From Elysia chlorotica (Eukaryota > Mollusca > Gastropoda > Plakobranchidae), in NCBI GenBank assembly GCA_003991915.1, contig RQTK01000535.1, positions 1 to 64,000 on the forward strand: 64,000 nucleotides of DNA, read 5' to 3'. The notes beneath the pieces are model-generated. The model was not told the DNA's origin. It did not search any database and saw only the letters and a list, made by a program, of their open reading frames with translations. Shown piece by piece: positions 35,108 to 48,900 of this stretch (its first letter is position 1; each line of letters begins with the position of its first letter). Both the position numbers and the translations under genes were made by a program.

Positions 35108-36075
35108 GATGAGGGTGTGGCGCAAGTTGTAGAGCGTTGGTATCCAGTCGATCCGCCAAAAAATTATTTGTACGAATTTGTGCACTAAGGTTGGATCCAG
35201 AGTCAGTATGTGACCGACTGAGACAGGGGTTCCGCTATCCCCGCGCCGTCTCTGTGTAGGATTCGGTGGAAGAAGTTTTGTGCGGAGGTCCTGTAGTTTA
35301 GGACAGTTGTATAAGATATGTTCGACTGTTTCACATGTTTGGGGACAGAGGGAGCAGAACGGTTCTTTTTGGGGTTTTAAACGATTGATGTAGTAGTTGG
35401 AAGATCGTTGTGGAGAGCAAGCAACCCTTGCGGATACCAGTTTGCACGTTAAACGGTTCCGCCACTTTCCCGTCGTGGATAACTTGATAATTGGCGTCTT
35501 CGTAGAGTTACTGGATGATAGCGACAAACTTTGGTGGGAAGCCGCAGTGGTACATTAATCTCCAGATGACATTTTTATCGGTCGACGCCCTCGAATGCCA
35601 CGTAAAAGTCAGCAAACACTGTATATAGGGGGTTCTGCCACTCTAGTGACTGCTCGATGATGATGCGCATGTAGCTATGTCGTCTGTGCACGAACGATCT
35701 TGTCGGAAGCCTGCTTGCGCATCACATAATCTCTTGTTTAGGGTGGTCTTCAGCCTCTCCAACATGATGCTAGAAACTTTACCTGGAATTGATAACAGCC
35801 TAATTCCTCGCCAGTTGCTGGAGGATGACAGGTCATCTTTCTTGGGCAGATTTACAAGGTGGATTTTCACCAGTGCACGCCATGAGCTCTACAGGAGACG
35901 ACTTCTCCTCAACCACGCTGGTTTTGTGGATATTTGTTGCAGTTAACCCCATGCCCAACCCTCAACCTGGAGGACCAACTATCCCCGCGCCGTCTCTGTG
36001 TGCCAGCACGTAAAATTGTCAGACGTTAGTCTTGGGGTCCGTCCACCATAATATCCAATAACATAGTGTTTTAGC
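35108..36075 (+). repeat. tRNA-derived SINE interrupted by a LINE-derived insertion
   Basis: The left part (35108-35257) has an A-box-like GGCGCAAGTTGTAGAGC, a B-box-like GGTTGGATCC and the core GTGACCGACTGAGACAGG. The right part (35979-36075) continues GCCAGCACGTAAAATTGTCAG and ends in the family tail. The two halves join perfectly into one SINE when the segment 35258-35978 and one copy of a 23-bp direct repeat (35235-35257 and 35979-36001) are removed. Confidence 0.75.
35258..35978 (-). mobile_element. Internally deleted non-LTR retrotransposon copy 1, with 23-bp target site duplication
   Basis: On the minus strand the element starts with a GGTTGGGCATGGGGTTAA-type leader. It then shows reverse-transcriptase motifs SNWRGIRLLSIPGKV, QAGFRQDRSC, motif A (LYTVFADFYVAFEGVDR) and motif B (QTGIRKGCLLSTTIF). 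It then jumps directly to a C-terminal zinc-finger-like segment (CSLCPQTCETVEHILYNC) ending LLPPNP. The catalytic YxDD region between motif B and the finger is absent, and there are frameshifts and a stop, so it cannot make enzyme. It is bounded by a perfect 23-bp direct repeat of the host SINE. Confidence 0.75.
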
Positions 36076-36079
36076 GTGG

Positions 36080-36720
36080 CATTAAGCAAGCACATCTCTC
36101 CCTCTCTCCTCTCTCTATCTCTCTTTTTCGCACTCTCTCTCCCTCTATCTTCTCATTCAATGAGTGACAGCGAAAAAAGGCACTACATGCTCCTACGAAT
36201 CACCAGTACCTGTGGGATTCGACTACCCGCTGACAGACCAGTGGGGGTTAAAATGTTTGCCGACTCAGCCAACATCTGCTCGCATTTTATTATTCATTTT
36301 GTTTTTGTTTTTCTTTTCGTTTCCTTTTTTATTATTATTATTATTAATATTTTGGCGATATTAGCAAAAAATGTTAAGTATAACATGTTTCCGGCTAATG
36401 CTCCTTATCAAATGAGCAAAACTAACGACGTTACAACTGCGAACCAACATTTACACTATTTTTACTTATTGAAAAGACAAAAAAAAAATAAAATAAAAAA
36501 TAAAGCTGAAAGAAATTGTTTTCGCTACATAGATAAATCTAGCCCTATTGTTGCATCATTTCAAACTTCTTATTTATTTACAGAGCCTGTTTGGGGGAAG
36601 ATAGAGCAGCGAGTTTCTTTTTTAGTTTGTAAACGATTGATAATGAAAGTCAAGATCCTCCAGTTGCTTCATGAAGTTCCATTAAATTCTTGACCTTCGA
36701 CCTGTTGTAGACTGTCTCAT
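36080..36720. other. No gene seen between the two LINE copies
   Basis: CT-rich start, then AT-rich DNA. A short frame at 36,164-36,364 is unsupported. Confidence 0.5.
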
Positions 36721-36724
36721 AACT

Positions 36725-37642
36725 CAGTCAACTTACTTTACTTACTTTTTTTCCGATCCAGCAGCCACTTGAGCCTGCGCCCTTCGACTCGATGACACGA
36801 TGAAGAATTTAGATGTCCTTTCTAGTTGGTCTTTTCTGCAGTATACATGTAATGTGTTTTCCAAAGTAGGATTCGGTGGAAGAAGTTTTGTGCGGAGGTC
36901 CTGTAGTTTAGGACAATTGAATACGATATCTTAGACTGTTTCGTATGTTTGGTGACAGAGAGGGCAGAACGGTTCTTTTTGGGGTTTTAAACGAATGATG
37001 TAGTAGTTGGAAGATCGTTGTGGAGAGCAAGCAACCCTTGCGGATACCAGTTGCGGATACCAGTTTGCACGTTAAACGGTTCCGCCACTTTCCCGTCGTG
37101 GATAACTTGATAATTGGCGTCTTCGTAGAGTTACTGGATGATAGCGACAAACTTTGGTGGGAAGCCGCAGTGGTACATTAATCTCCAGATGACATTTTTA
37201 TCGGTCGACGCCCTCGAATGCCACGTAAAAGTCAGCAAACACTGTATATAGGGGGTTCTGCCACTCTAGTGACTGCTCGATGATGATGCGCATGTAGCTA
37301 TGTCGTCTGTGCACGAACGATCTTGTCGGAAGGCTGCTTGCATATCACGTAATCTCTTGTCCAGGGTGGTCTTCAGCCTCTTCAACATGATTCTAGTTAA
37401 AACTTTACCCGGAATTTATAGCAGCATGATTCCTTGCCAGCTGCTGGAGGATGACAGGTCACCTTTCTTGGGGAGCTTTACAAGGTGGATTTTCATCGGT
37501 GCACGCCATGAGCGCTACTGGAGACGACTTCTCCTCAACCAAGCTGGTTTTGTGCATATTTCTTGCAGTGTCTGTTACAGTTTTTTTTTCTTCCGAATTA
37601 GTTTAATAACCCCATGCCCAACCCCCAACCCGGAGGACCAGT
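36725..37642 (-). mobile_element. Internally deleted non-LTR retrotransposon copy 2 (longer)
   Basis: Bases 36866-37642 repeat copy 1 with a few percent divergence and the same internal deletion. Copy 2 also has a 13-14 bp tandem duplication (GTTGCGGATACCA-type, near 37,045) and about 39 bp more near its 5' leader. It continues about 140 bp further 3' (to about 36,725), reading PTLENTLYVYCRKDQL, which looks like a LINE C-terminus, and ends near GGATCGGAAAAAAAGTAAG. Its 5' side may extend to about 37,880. No target duplication was found. Confidence 0.65.
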
Positions 37643-37879
37643 GAGTGCTTCTAGTCTGGCCTCTGCCTTTTCACTTGTCTGGCTTGGGGGACCCTACTAG
37701 AAGACGAATCTCCAGCCCACATAGCTCTAGAGGCCATTGACAAGGTGTCACTGTTTGGGAGGATTATGAAGATAGATCTGATAAAAAAATCTCTGTAACT
37801 CAAACTTGAGCTCGGTCTAAAACCGCAATAGGGCGCATCAGCTTGATGGGGGGTAGGTCGCATTTGGTTGCATTAGCTT

Positions 37880-38589
37880 GCTGGTCGACCCACATACACA
37901 AATTCACCGTCTCTCTACAACCGTCTCTGGAAACATGATGGGCCAAGGGTTACATAAACTAAGCTTATGTGGTAGACATACAGTACGTGTTAATATATCA
38001 GACAAAACAGAGCACCCACCGCGCAACACGAAATTTAAATACCCGGTACTTATGACTTTTCCAAAGTATGTCGCTCCGTGTCGATACCGCTAGTCCACAT
38101 TGAAGAGAAATTATTTTGGCATTCAAATGCATGGCTTTTGTACACGGGTTAAAAAACTGAATTGATCTTTCGTTCTGTGTTAAATGGAAATATGAATTAA
38201 GGCTTATGAAAAATAAATTATGAATACCCATAATTTTTTTTTTATCCAGCATTTTTACTCCACTAACCAACATAAAGAACACGGGTCGATTTAAAGTTCA
38301 ATGGTGTACACATTCAAACGAACACGAAGAGAAATTATGTTTTATAAGAACCAATATTTAGCCGAAGAAACAAAAACAAAAATCAATGTCATACAGCATT
38401 TTGTTATTTATGTTAGACTAAAATAGATTTCTTAGATCTACATCTAGGTACATAATACAAAAAATCTTGTCACATGCTCTCATACACCGTTTAGACCCAG
38501 ATCTTGGAACTATTGATATAATAATAAATATAGCAGCATCAAAACACAAAAAACTATATGTGAATTGTTATTCATAATAAATTATTATT

Positions 38590-38629
<40 letters not shown>

Positions 38630-39930
38630 TCAAAACAACAGCAGCAACAACAAAACTACGAAAACAGAGATGTACGATGTTTGGTCAATTTTGAGAGGAG
38701 ATAACTCCCACGAAATGAAAAAATCTCCATAGAACAACAACAGCAGAGAAACAAAATCTGAGTGAACCGGCACTCTTACTTTACTAATGTCTAGATCTAT
38801 ATCTAAATTCTATGTCTACATCTACATCGATTTTTGGAAAACTCCTCTGTCTGTAAATCTAACAAATTATTTAGTAGCAACGTTTAGAAAAGCATGACGG
38901 CATCGTAGATCTAGAACTAGAGTCTAGATCTAGTAAACGCACAGCTATCAATAACGTTGCTTACTAGCGCGGAGCGTCAGTGGCCTGCCTCACTGTGACT
39001 GTGAAAGCACTACTGATTTCGCTCTCGGCTACTTCACGGATCTAGCACTTCCCACCTGAGCTCCTCTAGTTCCTATAGAGGTTCGTTTCCTCAGCAGCTA
39101 AGCCATGAAACAGTCAGGAATGTTAAGTTTGAAAAAATCTATAGATTTTAAGAATAATCAAATTCAAAGTAAAAAAAATAAAAATAAATCAAGACTTTGG
39201 CTTGTTCTGTGGTTTAATAGATCTCCTTCAACATGATGAAGGGTAGAGGACCAGGGGAAAGGGTTCTTTGAATCGTTTGGGGTGGGGTCAGAATCTTGAT
39301 CGAGATCTAGATTATAATATCAGCACTGTTTTCTTCTTCCTCTTTACCTCCCTGTTCAAACTCAACTGTCAACATCACTCTCCTCATCGCCCTTCTGTTC
39401 ATCCTCACGACTTTTTTCTCTACAACATCTTCTTGAGAAATTGACTAGTCAAGCGATTGAGGAAATCAAATGCCATTAAAAAAAAAACAGCAGCTTTAAA
39501 ACAATCAACCAATTCACATTATAAAAAAATAGAACCTTTTAGCAAGGCGATGAACTCTTCTTCGCAAAAGTAAACAAATTATAAATAGGCTTTATTCTGT
39601 ATAAAGTCTATACATTTACAACGAGCTTCATACCGAGAGATAGCAGGCGATCCGGGATAATACATGTACTATAATGGGCGATAGCGGGCACTACGGTAAA
39701 TTGTAGGGGTTTTAAGGAGTGCCGTATATAGACAAGTCCGTTTTATCGTAAATCGTACAGGCTGAGCCAAAATGTAGATCTTGCTTTTAAAATATCTGTG
39801 AACCACATGATGTTTGCTGTTGTACAACTGTCAACTACAAAGTGTTGATCATGTCTCCCCTACGACTAATCAGTGAAAAGACTTAACTGAAGTGATACAT
39901 CATTACATGTTAATATGTATTTTTCTCATT
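37880..39930. other. Upstream region of SUPT7L
   Basis: Holds AGATCT-rich words (38,430, 38,793-38,830, 38,906-38,936, 39,300), a CAA array and a GC-richer patch at about 38,960-39,100 that could contain the first non-coding exon. No TATA box was found. Confidence 0.45.
38589..38652. repeat. (CAA)n microsatellite
   Basis: About 13 pure units, then degenerate. Confidence 0.9.
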
Positions 39931-39934
39931 CCAG

Positions 39935-39967
39935 TAGGAAATCTGATCTCAAGAAACTCAACATACC
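39935..39967 (+). other. SUPT7L: 5' UTR segment of SUPT7L exon 2
   Basis: A good acceptor (TTTTCTCATTCCAG) ends at 39934, 33 nt before the start codon. This implies at least one upstream non-coding exon. I could not place that exon with confidence; the GC-richer stretch near 38.96-39.10 kb is a possible site. Confidence 0.6.
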
Positions 39968-42900
39968 ATGTCACAGTATTCAACCCCTCTGTGGGGAGAG
40001 ATACCTCATGTTGCAGACACGGATTCAGGCATAGCTGCTTTAGAAAGAGAACAGATCACAAAGCCAAGACCTATGGATGTAGAAGGTCCTCTGCTTCATC
40101 AGCCCTCAAGCCGACACCGACCTCCTACGAATGAGTAAGTTTCAAGGGAATCCATGATTCGACTTCATGGACAGCTTCTCTCTACTTTTTTTGGCGGTTT
40201 ACAAATGGGCTGACTCAGCTTTCTATTTATAGCATTTTTCTTTCTCTCTTGAGTTAAAAGCCTAGATAGAATGGGGGAGCAACAGTTTTTTTTAAATCAA
40301 CAATTGAAATATTAGGCCAATACGGTAATAGGAAAGATAATAAAAGTAAAAAAAAATGAAAAAAAAAAAGTGAAGGCACAAATGTACACAACAAATTTAA
40401 ACAATCCTGCCTGATAAGACTCTGGTCTTTTCGAATAATATGATTGTTACCTATACCCAGAATTGTTTTTTTTTCACATCAAAAGACATAGGTCTGGTGC
40501 TTTCTCAAAAAATTGCAATAGATTGCGGCGTTTATCTGGTCTTATCACAGGATGATAAACGGATCTGCCATACAAGTCTAAACAATTTATTGTATATATA
40601 TATTTCCGAAAGCTACTAAAATAGTAAGACTAATTGTTTAATTTTTATAAGGATTGTTTGCAAACCTTAAAAGATATGAGCAATTGTTACAATATTAACT
40701 TAAAACAAGTCTTTTGAAAAAAATGTGTATGGCACATATCCAATCATATGATGAGGGCAATGGTATTATAGTTCATAATCTAGCGTAGGAAAAAGAACTT
40801 TCTTTTCTTTCCATGACACTTTCATTTAATTTTTCTGATGTACCACAACTGTGCTGCTTCCATTTTTATCTCTAGATGTAAAAATCCAGCATTTACACTC
40901 ATTATATATAGAGGTATAGACCACCCATATAGGCCTCTGTAGTATTAAGTTTGGTAATAAGTTTTATGTTTCTGTTGGTGATATAATGCACATAAAATGC
41001 AGATAATAAAGAAACAATAGGCAGGACTATGGTGGCAGTTTTACCATAGTCTTTGAATGTCATTAGCCTGCGGTAGGACATCTGTGTAACAGATCAATAA
41101 GGCTAACAACCTCAACCAGTTTTGAACTATCTTCTTTTCAGAGTCCTGCCAAACGATCACTTCAAGATGGATCCGATTGTCCTCCACACCATCAGAATTC
41201 TTAATCACATAAAGAGGCTACGAGCAGCCATTGAGGTGCTTCAAAGTGATGTGGTAAGGCAAATTTGATATTACATACAATATTATTTTAAGATAATTAT
41301 GTTGTTTTGGTGACAGTGCAAAAAAAAAAAATGGTATCAACAAATAACAAATGTGTAGGGCCTACACATAATATTCACAAACAATTGACATTGAACTATC
41401 AAAAAAGTTGAAATATTAGAAGATAAGTCTTGCTGCACTTTAATTGATGCATGAACAAGTGATTTCTTGTATTCCTCAGTATTTGTTATAGTTATGTGGA
41501 TAAAAAAGAGAATATTCAAGTGACTTAAAGCATATTTGAATGTTAAAGAAAGAGCATACATGCCCATTAATAAAAAAAACTGATAAATTTTCTTAAGAGT
41601 AGAAACAAAATAATGTTTTCAGTTGTGTCTTAATGACTTGACTCATAGCAATTATATGATACATTTTGATTTTACTTTCAGTTTAAATAAATCTTCACTT
41701 TTTGATAATAAGTCATCTTAATACAGAATATAGAAATCTAAATTCACCCCTCAAGGGGAAATTATTAGAAAAAAATTAAATGACAGACATTTTTGGGGGG
41801 TGAAAGAAAACACCACTTCTAGTTATGCTTAGCCAATGTGTGCGCTGCTTTTGGTAACAGGTACTTTCCGTGTGTGTGGTTTCCACCAACCTACACTTTG
41901 TGAAGGAGAACTTGCAGCCATTAGCCCTGAAGTTTCATATTTCATTTGATAAAGGGGCATACTTCTAATCAGCAAGTTCTGGATTCATTGCTGACAAAGC
42001 TCCATTTGTTTCCTAATGGTTGGCTGACACAGATGTCCTGATGTCTCCTATTCGTATCTTGTGTCAGCACATAAAAACTGTTAAACTTTAGACAGCGTAC
42101 CTCTTGGGAACCAAGGAGATATTAAACATTTGAGTGCATAGGGGTCGAATTTGAACCCTATTTTAGAGGCAATAATACAAATTTATATGTCCATTATTTA
42201 AATACTGAATGGCTGTCCATTTACATTCACTGGTTCAAATCGTCTTTGAACATAATTCATTGGGGTTTAATTAAAAAGATTGTCAAATTCGTTGACAGTT
42301 ATGCTCTATGGGTATATCATTAATTTCTAAAAATATTCCTGAGCACTCAAGTGGTTAAACTAAAGACTATAGATTACTTTTAGGCATCAGACCTAAGGTC
42401 AAGTTGGACTTATGTATGTATACAAGAGAAGGGGTAATAGAACTTTTGGTCAAATTTACAGGAGTAAAAAAAATTGCCATAGTGATTTATTATTTAAAAA
42501 TGCTGCCTATAGGCATGAAGGCATATTTAACCCTTTACTTCGCCACCATGAGGGAAAACTTTTTTATTTATAGAATAAAAAAAAATTGGATTGTTCTTCC
42601 TCCCTCAAATCCACAATAAATGTAAAATAGTTCAACTTCAAGATAACAGGACTGAACTCTTGCTTCCTGTAAAGGCAAGCTAGATTGTGTCGTTATGTTA
42701 ATTAAGATTGTTATTGTTTACTTTGTCATTTTAAGTTGTATTTATTGATATTTTTATTCATTATTTATAGAAACAAGAGTCTGATGCAGCAGTTACCTCT
42801 GTTGGACCAATGCCTGAATATGAAGGTCCGTCAATCAAAGACAGGTCAAGTCAAAAGTATTTTACTGAAGAAGAGTATGAAACGTAAGTAGTGCACAGTT

Positions 42901-45900
42901 ATGTACCATTTTTTTTTCAGCAATTTGGTATTACTTACCTCAGGGAAGTTTAGAAAAGCAGAATGGAAGAGGCCCATAAATACAAAAGAGAAAAATACTT
43001 CACCACAGATCTTTGATTACTTGGAAAATCTAGTTAAAGAACATGAATTTTTCAGGTTTTTATCATTGAATATCATTTTTTAAAATCTATCTTTACTGAT
43101 TCAGATTTAATTAAAAAATTCAAACAACATAGCAAACGACATAATAATGATTTCAGTTCTGAAATGTTTAATTTGAGAAATAAAGCAAAACTTGTTGGCT
43201 CCCACTTCTTGCCTTTGTTTTTAAATGGTACCCAGTACACAGGTATTTTGGGAGTAAGTATAATTAATTTTAAATATTAAATCTTACTGCTGACATGGAT
43301 AAAACTTCAAGATTTAGCCCCTTTTTTTGCTTTGAAATATCCTAAAGCAATTTTGTTGTATCCAACTACATTTCTACATAATTGTCATTATAGTTTATTC
43401 TTATTTTAAAAATAAAAGAAGTTTTCCTAAAATTTTTGCTGGTGTTTGAAATTTTGAAAATTGATCACAATTTTTTTCCACAGTGACTTTGTTCGTGGTG
43501 TGACCAACCCTCCTCCTCCAATCGATGACCTTACTTGTAGGAAACTTTTACGTCGATCAACCTGTGCAATATTGGCCCATCTTAGCTTTGATAGTAAGCA
43601 GAATCATCATATCAGAGACTTGGTCACATGTTGCTGATTGACATGTGATACAAATTATAACCTGGGATCACAGTTTTCCACAAATTTCCACGGCAGCATT
43701 GATTTTGTTAAGTTTGCTACGCAGTTGATGCTGACACTGCGATTTGCCCCTTGAAAAAAAAAGTGGAATATAATAGAAATCCTCAGTTTCACATAACCAC
43801 TTATGTAAACAAACTAAAACTAAGGAGACAAGAAAATTGTGAATGTTGTTAGCAGCCATTACAATAAATACTTTCTTTTCAAAACGGAAGTACATGTACC
43901 GCTAAATTTGTTTCACTTACGGTGCATGTAACAATTTGGTTAAACTTGGCTACTTCAAGTTATCCATTCGGCAGGCTTTTTCACTGAATTTTATAAACTA
44001 TAATGTTATTTGAGTTTCTTGCGTTTCTTGATGTGACCCTCAAGACAACATTGCTATTTATGGCATTTACGGCGATCTGACCATCTGAACTTTCTAAGTC
44101 ACCGTTGTTTTCAACTGTGGATAGAACAAGATCTAGAATCTAGTTTTAGTTCTGAATTGAAGCCTGTGATCTTACTTGTTCAACACAACAGTTATCTTTC
44201 ATGAGCTCTGGTGTGATTCAATAAACAAGTAATTAATGTAAACAACATAGATCTACAGTATTGTCGTCAGCTTCTTGCAATTGCAAGTGCTAATTTAGAT
44301 CTAGAATTAGCGATTTTCAAGTCTGAGATGTAGAATATTGATAAGCTATTTGTTTTATTATTGTGATTTTCACATGTATAAATGGGTGACAATTCCATTC
44401 ATTTAGTCATAAAACGAGTGCATAAGAAAAATGTAGGCTACCGGCATCTATGGAGTAAATCTGAGTAAAGGCAATATTTTATAGCACTGGACATACCAAT
44501 AAATTCTAAAATTACATGTTTGAAAGGTCTAACAACCTTGATATTATATTATTATATGAAAAGAATGGGATAAAACATTACTTTTAGGCTGACTAAAGTG
44601 AATAGGTGGGTAGAGTAAAGTGTAGTTTGGCATGCTTCTTAATAACTATTTACTGCTTCGTAAAAGCTTATTAGGGCAGTGGTTAGGGTTTACAAAGGAA
44701 ACGATTTGATTAGCTGTTGTAAATCCTTGAATGGCAAAGTTGCGCTGTTTTTCACTGTGATCCCTGTATGAGATATTCACACTGAATTTAAAGTCACTGA
44801 TACATATGTTAAGTGCATTCTACAGAAATCCTCCCTCCTCCAACCCCCACCCCTATACACACAAGTTGTCATTTATAAAAGAGTAGAGAGTCAGGTGAAC
44901 TATTTATAACTTGAGTAAAGATACCTTATTAGAAATTTTGTATTGATATCATGTAGCATAACAAATTGAATACAAATCATGTATACTCGTTTGATTAGAA
45001 AAAAGTGTTTCTGTATCGTCATGTAAATTACTTTTTTTCATACTGCATTTGGGTTTTCTAATCAATCTTACTAGCACTATACACTCTTTGCAAATATATC
45101 TACTTAAAAAATTAAAGGTTGAGGTTTCTGACCATCCCCTAAATGAATAGCACATTATGACTTTCTGAACCTTTCTCTATCAATTATGATGGACATAAAA
45201 CGTCTTTTCTATAATTGGCAAGTCTTAGAAATTTAAAGCAGGGAATGTAGCAAGAATACTACTGCTGGCCTTATTTTTCACTTTAATAATGAACAGTTCA
45301 TGTAGTGACATGACTTTACATCTTTGAAAATGCTCTAATTTCAGCTGCACGAGAGTCTGTGGTTGACACCATGACTGATTTATGCCATCAATTCCTGATC
45401 CAGTTTACAAGGCATATGGGAGCAGCTGCAGACAGGAGAGCGCAGTATGGTCCGGATGGCTTTCCTGTATGTAGCTCTTTTATGATAGAGAATTTTATCA
45501 ATAGCATGCATGTCTTGTCACTCAAAATATCTTGTAATTTTATACTCTCATTATCTATTTCAATGCCAAAACTAAAAGGCTATGAATTCCCTCAAAGGTT
45601 GGCTGCATTGGTTTTCAAAGCTTCCCTTTTGTTTTCTTTTTAACAGACATAGCTAGGATTGGTGAAGTGATTTTAATGAAGGTTAAGACAGATTAGCAAT
45701 AACTATTGTTATTTTGCTATGAAGCCTTTGAAGCACAGATGAACCTGAAATGAAATACCAAAACTTTTCCAGATTTTTAAATAATTTTTGGCATTAAATA
45801 AGCACACACCTTTTCAAATTGATAATGTATATATAAAGCATCTTTATTAAAAAAAAAATCCTGAGAAACAAAGGAGAGCTTTGTGTGTGTGTGTGTCTCT

Positions 45901-48900
45901 CTCTCTCTCTCTCTCTCTCTCTGTAGAGAAACAACAATCCTGTCAAAGTGACCAGTATTACATCAGATATTGCTAACTTATCCAAAAATCTCATGCTTTC
46001 CATGCCTTTATTATCAGGACATAATTGAGAGAACATTTGTTGAAATGGGCCTAGGCAGCGTTGTGGGCCTGCATGAGTTCTATCAGCGGAGGGTTCTAAT
46101 GTACCACAAGAGGATGGTAGAACAGTGCCGAAAGTTGATGGAAGAGTACGCAACGCTCAGCAAGCAGCAGCAAATTGCAGAAAGACTCGCTAGTGTTTCA
46201 TCTTCTGATGCAGGCGGATCTGACACACTTCACGTTATCAGGTGCAGTGTTTGGTGTGTTTTAAAACAAAATTTCAGTAGGTTTTCAGGTTTCTTTGTAA
46301 GGTATAAGTTTTTTCAACACAAAAATTTTGATGTGCCTTTTTTTTTCTTTTCACGCTTTGAACCTGCAAATAAATCTCTGTGTAACATTTTTACAATACT
46401 GCTAAACGATAAGTATCCATGAGAGTTACTATGGAAAAGAGAACAAACAAAAAACTAACCCACTACAAAACCAGATTGGTGTGGATAAACCTTCCCGCTT
46501 CGTAGACACAGCTACATTTTACGATTGTTGGGGTATTTTTTATGAGATGATAAATTTAAAAATATTAATAATAATACAGATAATGATAACAATAATAATA
46601 ATGATGATGATGACAATGATAATAATAATAATCATAATAATAATAATAATAATAAGAATAAGAATAATAATAATAATAATGATAATATTATTAATAACAG
46701 TAATGAACTTAACTTCTATAGGCCTCATTTTCATTTGTGTGAGAGGCTGGAATACCTTGTAACAAAAAACAATTTCTTTTTTAACTATGATTCTTAACTG
46801 TGTTTTAGTCTAATATAAAACAGATCACAACTTAAGTATGAAATGCTCATTACAATTTAACATTTTAATGTTTTCTTTTGATTGTGTGTGTCTATGGGCT
46901 TTAGAATAAAAGAAGAGCCAAGCAATGACATTCAATTTCCTCTGTTAGATGAAAACAGTGAGGTCAACGAGACAGAGCAACTTCTAAATATTGAAAGTAA
47001 GTTTTGATACTCAAAGTATTTCATTGACAATTTATTGCTGTCATTCCCATTTTTTTTAAAGTGGTTTAATGTTTACTCTCAAAGTATTTATCCTTTGCTT
47101 ACTAATTTTCAAATTTTTTCATAATAAAAAAGTCTTAGCTGCGCATACATAATACAGCAGTGAAGTTTGTAAATTCAACTTGTAGATACATAGCTACGAA
47201 AAAACAGTCAATAATATTTTGCTAAAAATTCACACTCACAAGTTGAGGCAAATGATTATAAGTACTTACCTTTTTCAGCCAGAAAGGAACTTGTTCATAT
47301 TGAAAATACAGGATATACATAACTTAGGGCTGGATTGATTTTTCTCTATAAGTGTAACACATACTTGAATTTTTTCCCCTCCTTTAAACTAAAAATGTCT
47401 TAAGTGATCCAAGGTTACTCTATCAAAAGCTAAAAATAATCTGAACATTTTCAGCTATATGCACCACTGTTTCCAATTTTTAATGCAGACTATTGGGAGG
47501 ATGTCTAAGGAATTAAAATTTCCCTATTAGTTTAGCCTTCCCATTATCATCAACCTGAAATTGGAAATTTTGAAAGATAATTTGTATATTGAATACGTAG
47601 TGGATGCTAGCTGTGTCAGTCATGTTTTAAGAATTAAAAGGAATTGTTATAAGAGACAATAATTATAATTGAAAAAAAAAAAGGAATTTGTATAAGAATT
47701 AGGAATTGTAAAAGACATGAAAAAAAAATGACAAAGTCTGTACTCAAATTCTTTGAAGATTATTTAAATATATACATGTAATAAGAATGTCAAGTAAAAT
47801 TTAAGGTGAAAAAAATAATGTTAGTATAAACAAGAACTTTAATGCAGACCCTCATTGGCTCTATTCTAGGTTTGGGTGCATTTGAGATCACTGTAGAGCA
47901 TGAGACGGCCACTGGGCTGACTACAGAGGTGGAGAGTAAGTGGTCTCATGGTGGCAAGGCTGCAGACTCGAGGTACATGCTCTTATACTAGTTTTCTGTG
48001 CTATTAACAGTTAAAGAGGACCTCATTTATTTACTGATGGGTCAAAATTTTATACTTTGACTTTTGTCTTTCTAAGTGTAAAGGACAAGTTTCTTAGTTT
48101 TTGTTTTAGAAACATGTAACTTATATTGTGGCGATGGATATTTATGGTTGAGTCTAAAATCTTTTAAAGCTTCTGTTATTCTATTTTTTGGTTATGTAAT
48201 CTGCTTAAAGTCAACAACATGTCTGATCATAATATTTAAATCTCCTTAGCGTTTTAGGTTTGTTTAGACTTTATTTCATGGAATATGGATATCATTTGAA
48301 GCAATGCATTATGAAAGCCCTGGCCTATTAAACTTCAACATCTCTATCTGCTGGGTCTTTTTTTTTAGGTCCAGGCAACAAGCACTTTCCGCTTTGGCCG
48401 CAGCATCCACACCAACCGTCTCCTCAACTACCCCAGCTACCACACCATCCGAGGAAAACCCTTCAGACAACGCCATTGGTTCACAGCAGCTGGACCCTGC
48501 ATCGGTGAAAACACCGCTGTCCAACAGTGTGCCCCGGACCCCTCAGTCAAACAGTGTCCCCCCTGTCACCCCTCAAGCCCCCACTCCACGAGATTACTCG
48601 GGTGCCCATGACGACTCTGCTATACAGGAACCAGGCTCCATCTCAAGCATGGACATTTTCTCTCCTTCGGTCTCAACACCCAGCGGCCCTAAAAAGAAGT
48701 AAGAGGTTTTTATTTTTTTTTTTCTTAAACTACTTTCATATTGACAAGGGGCTGTTCAAATATAATCTTACACCCTATAGTGGTGTGTGTGTGTGTCATT
48801 GTTTGTTGTCGGAATAGTGTAATGACATTGAGAAAATTGTTTAATTAAGGGGACATGTTTTTTGGGGGGGCAAGAAAAGGTCCAAAATATATGTTAGATT

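Noticed and set aside
34964-35527. 187-residue frame on the minus strand as a single protein
   Set aside because: It is a read-through of the LINE C-terminus into antisense SINE and then a CT array. Only the LINE part has protein-family meaning.
48309-48817. Frames overlapping the SUPT7L exon at 48369-48698
   Set aside because: They are shadow frames; the spliced SUPT7L frame is phase-consistent with its neighbours.
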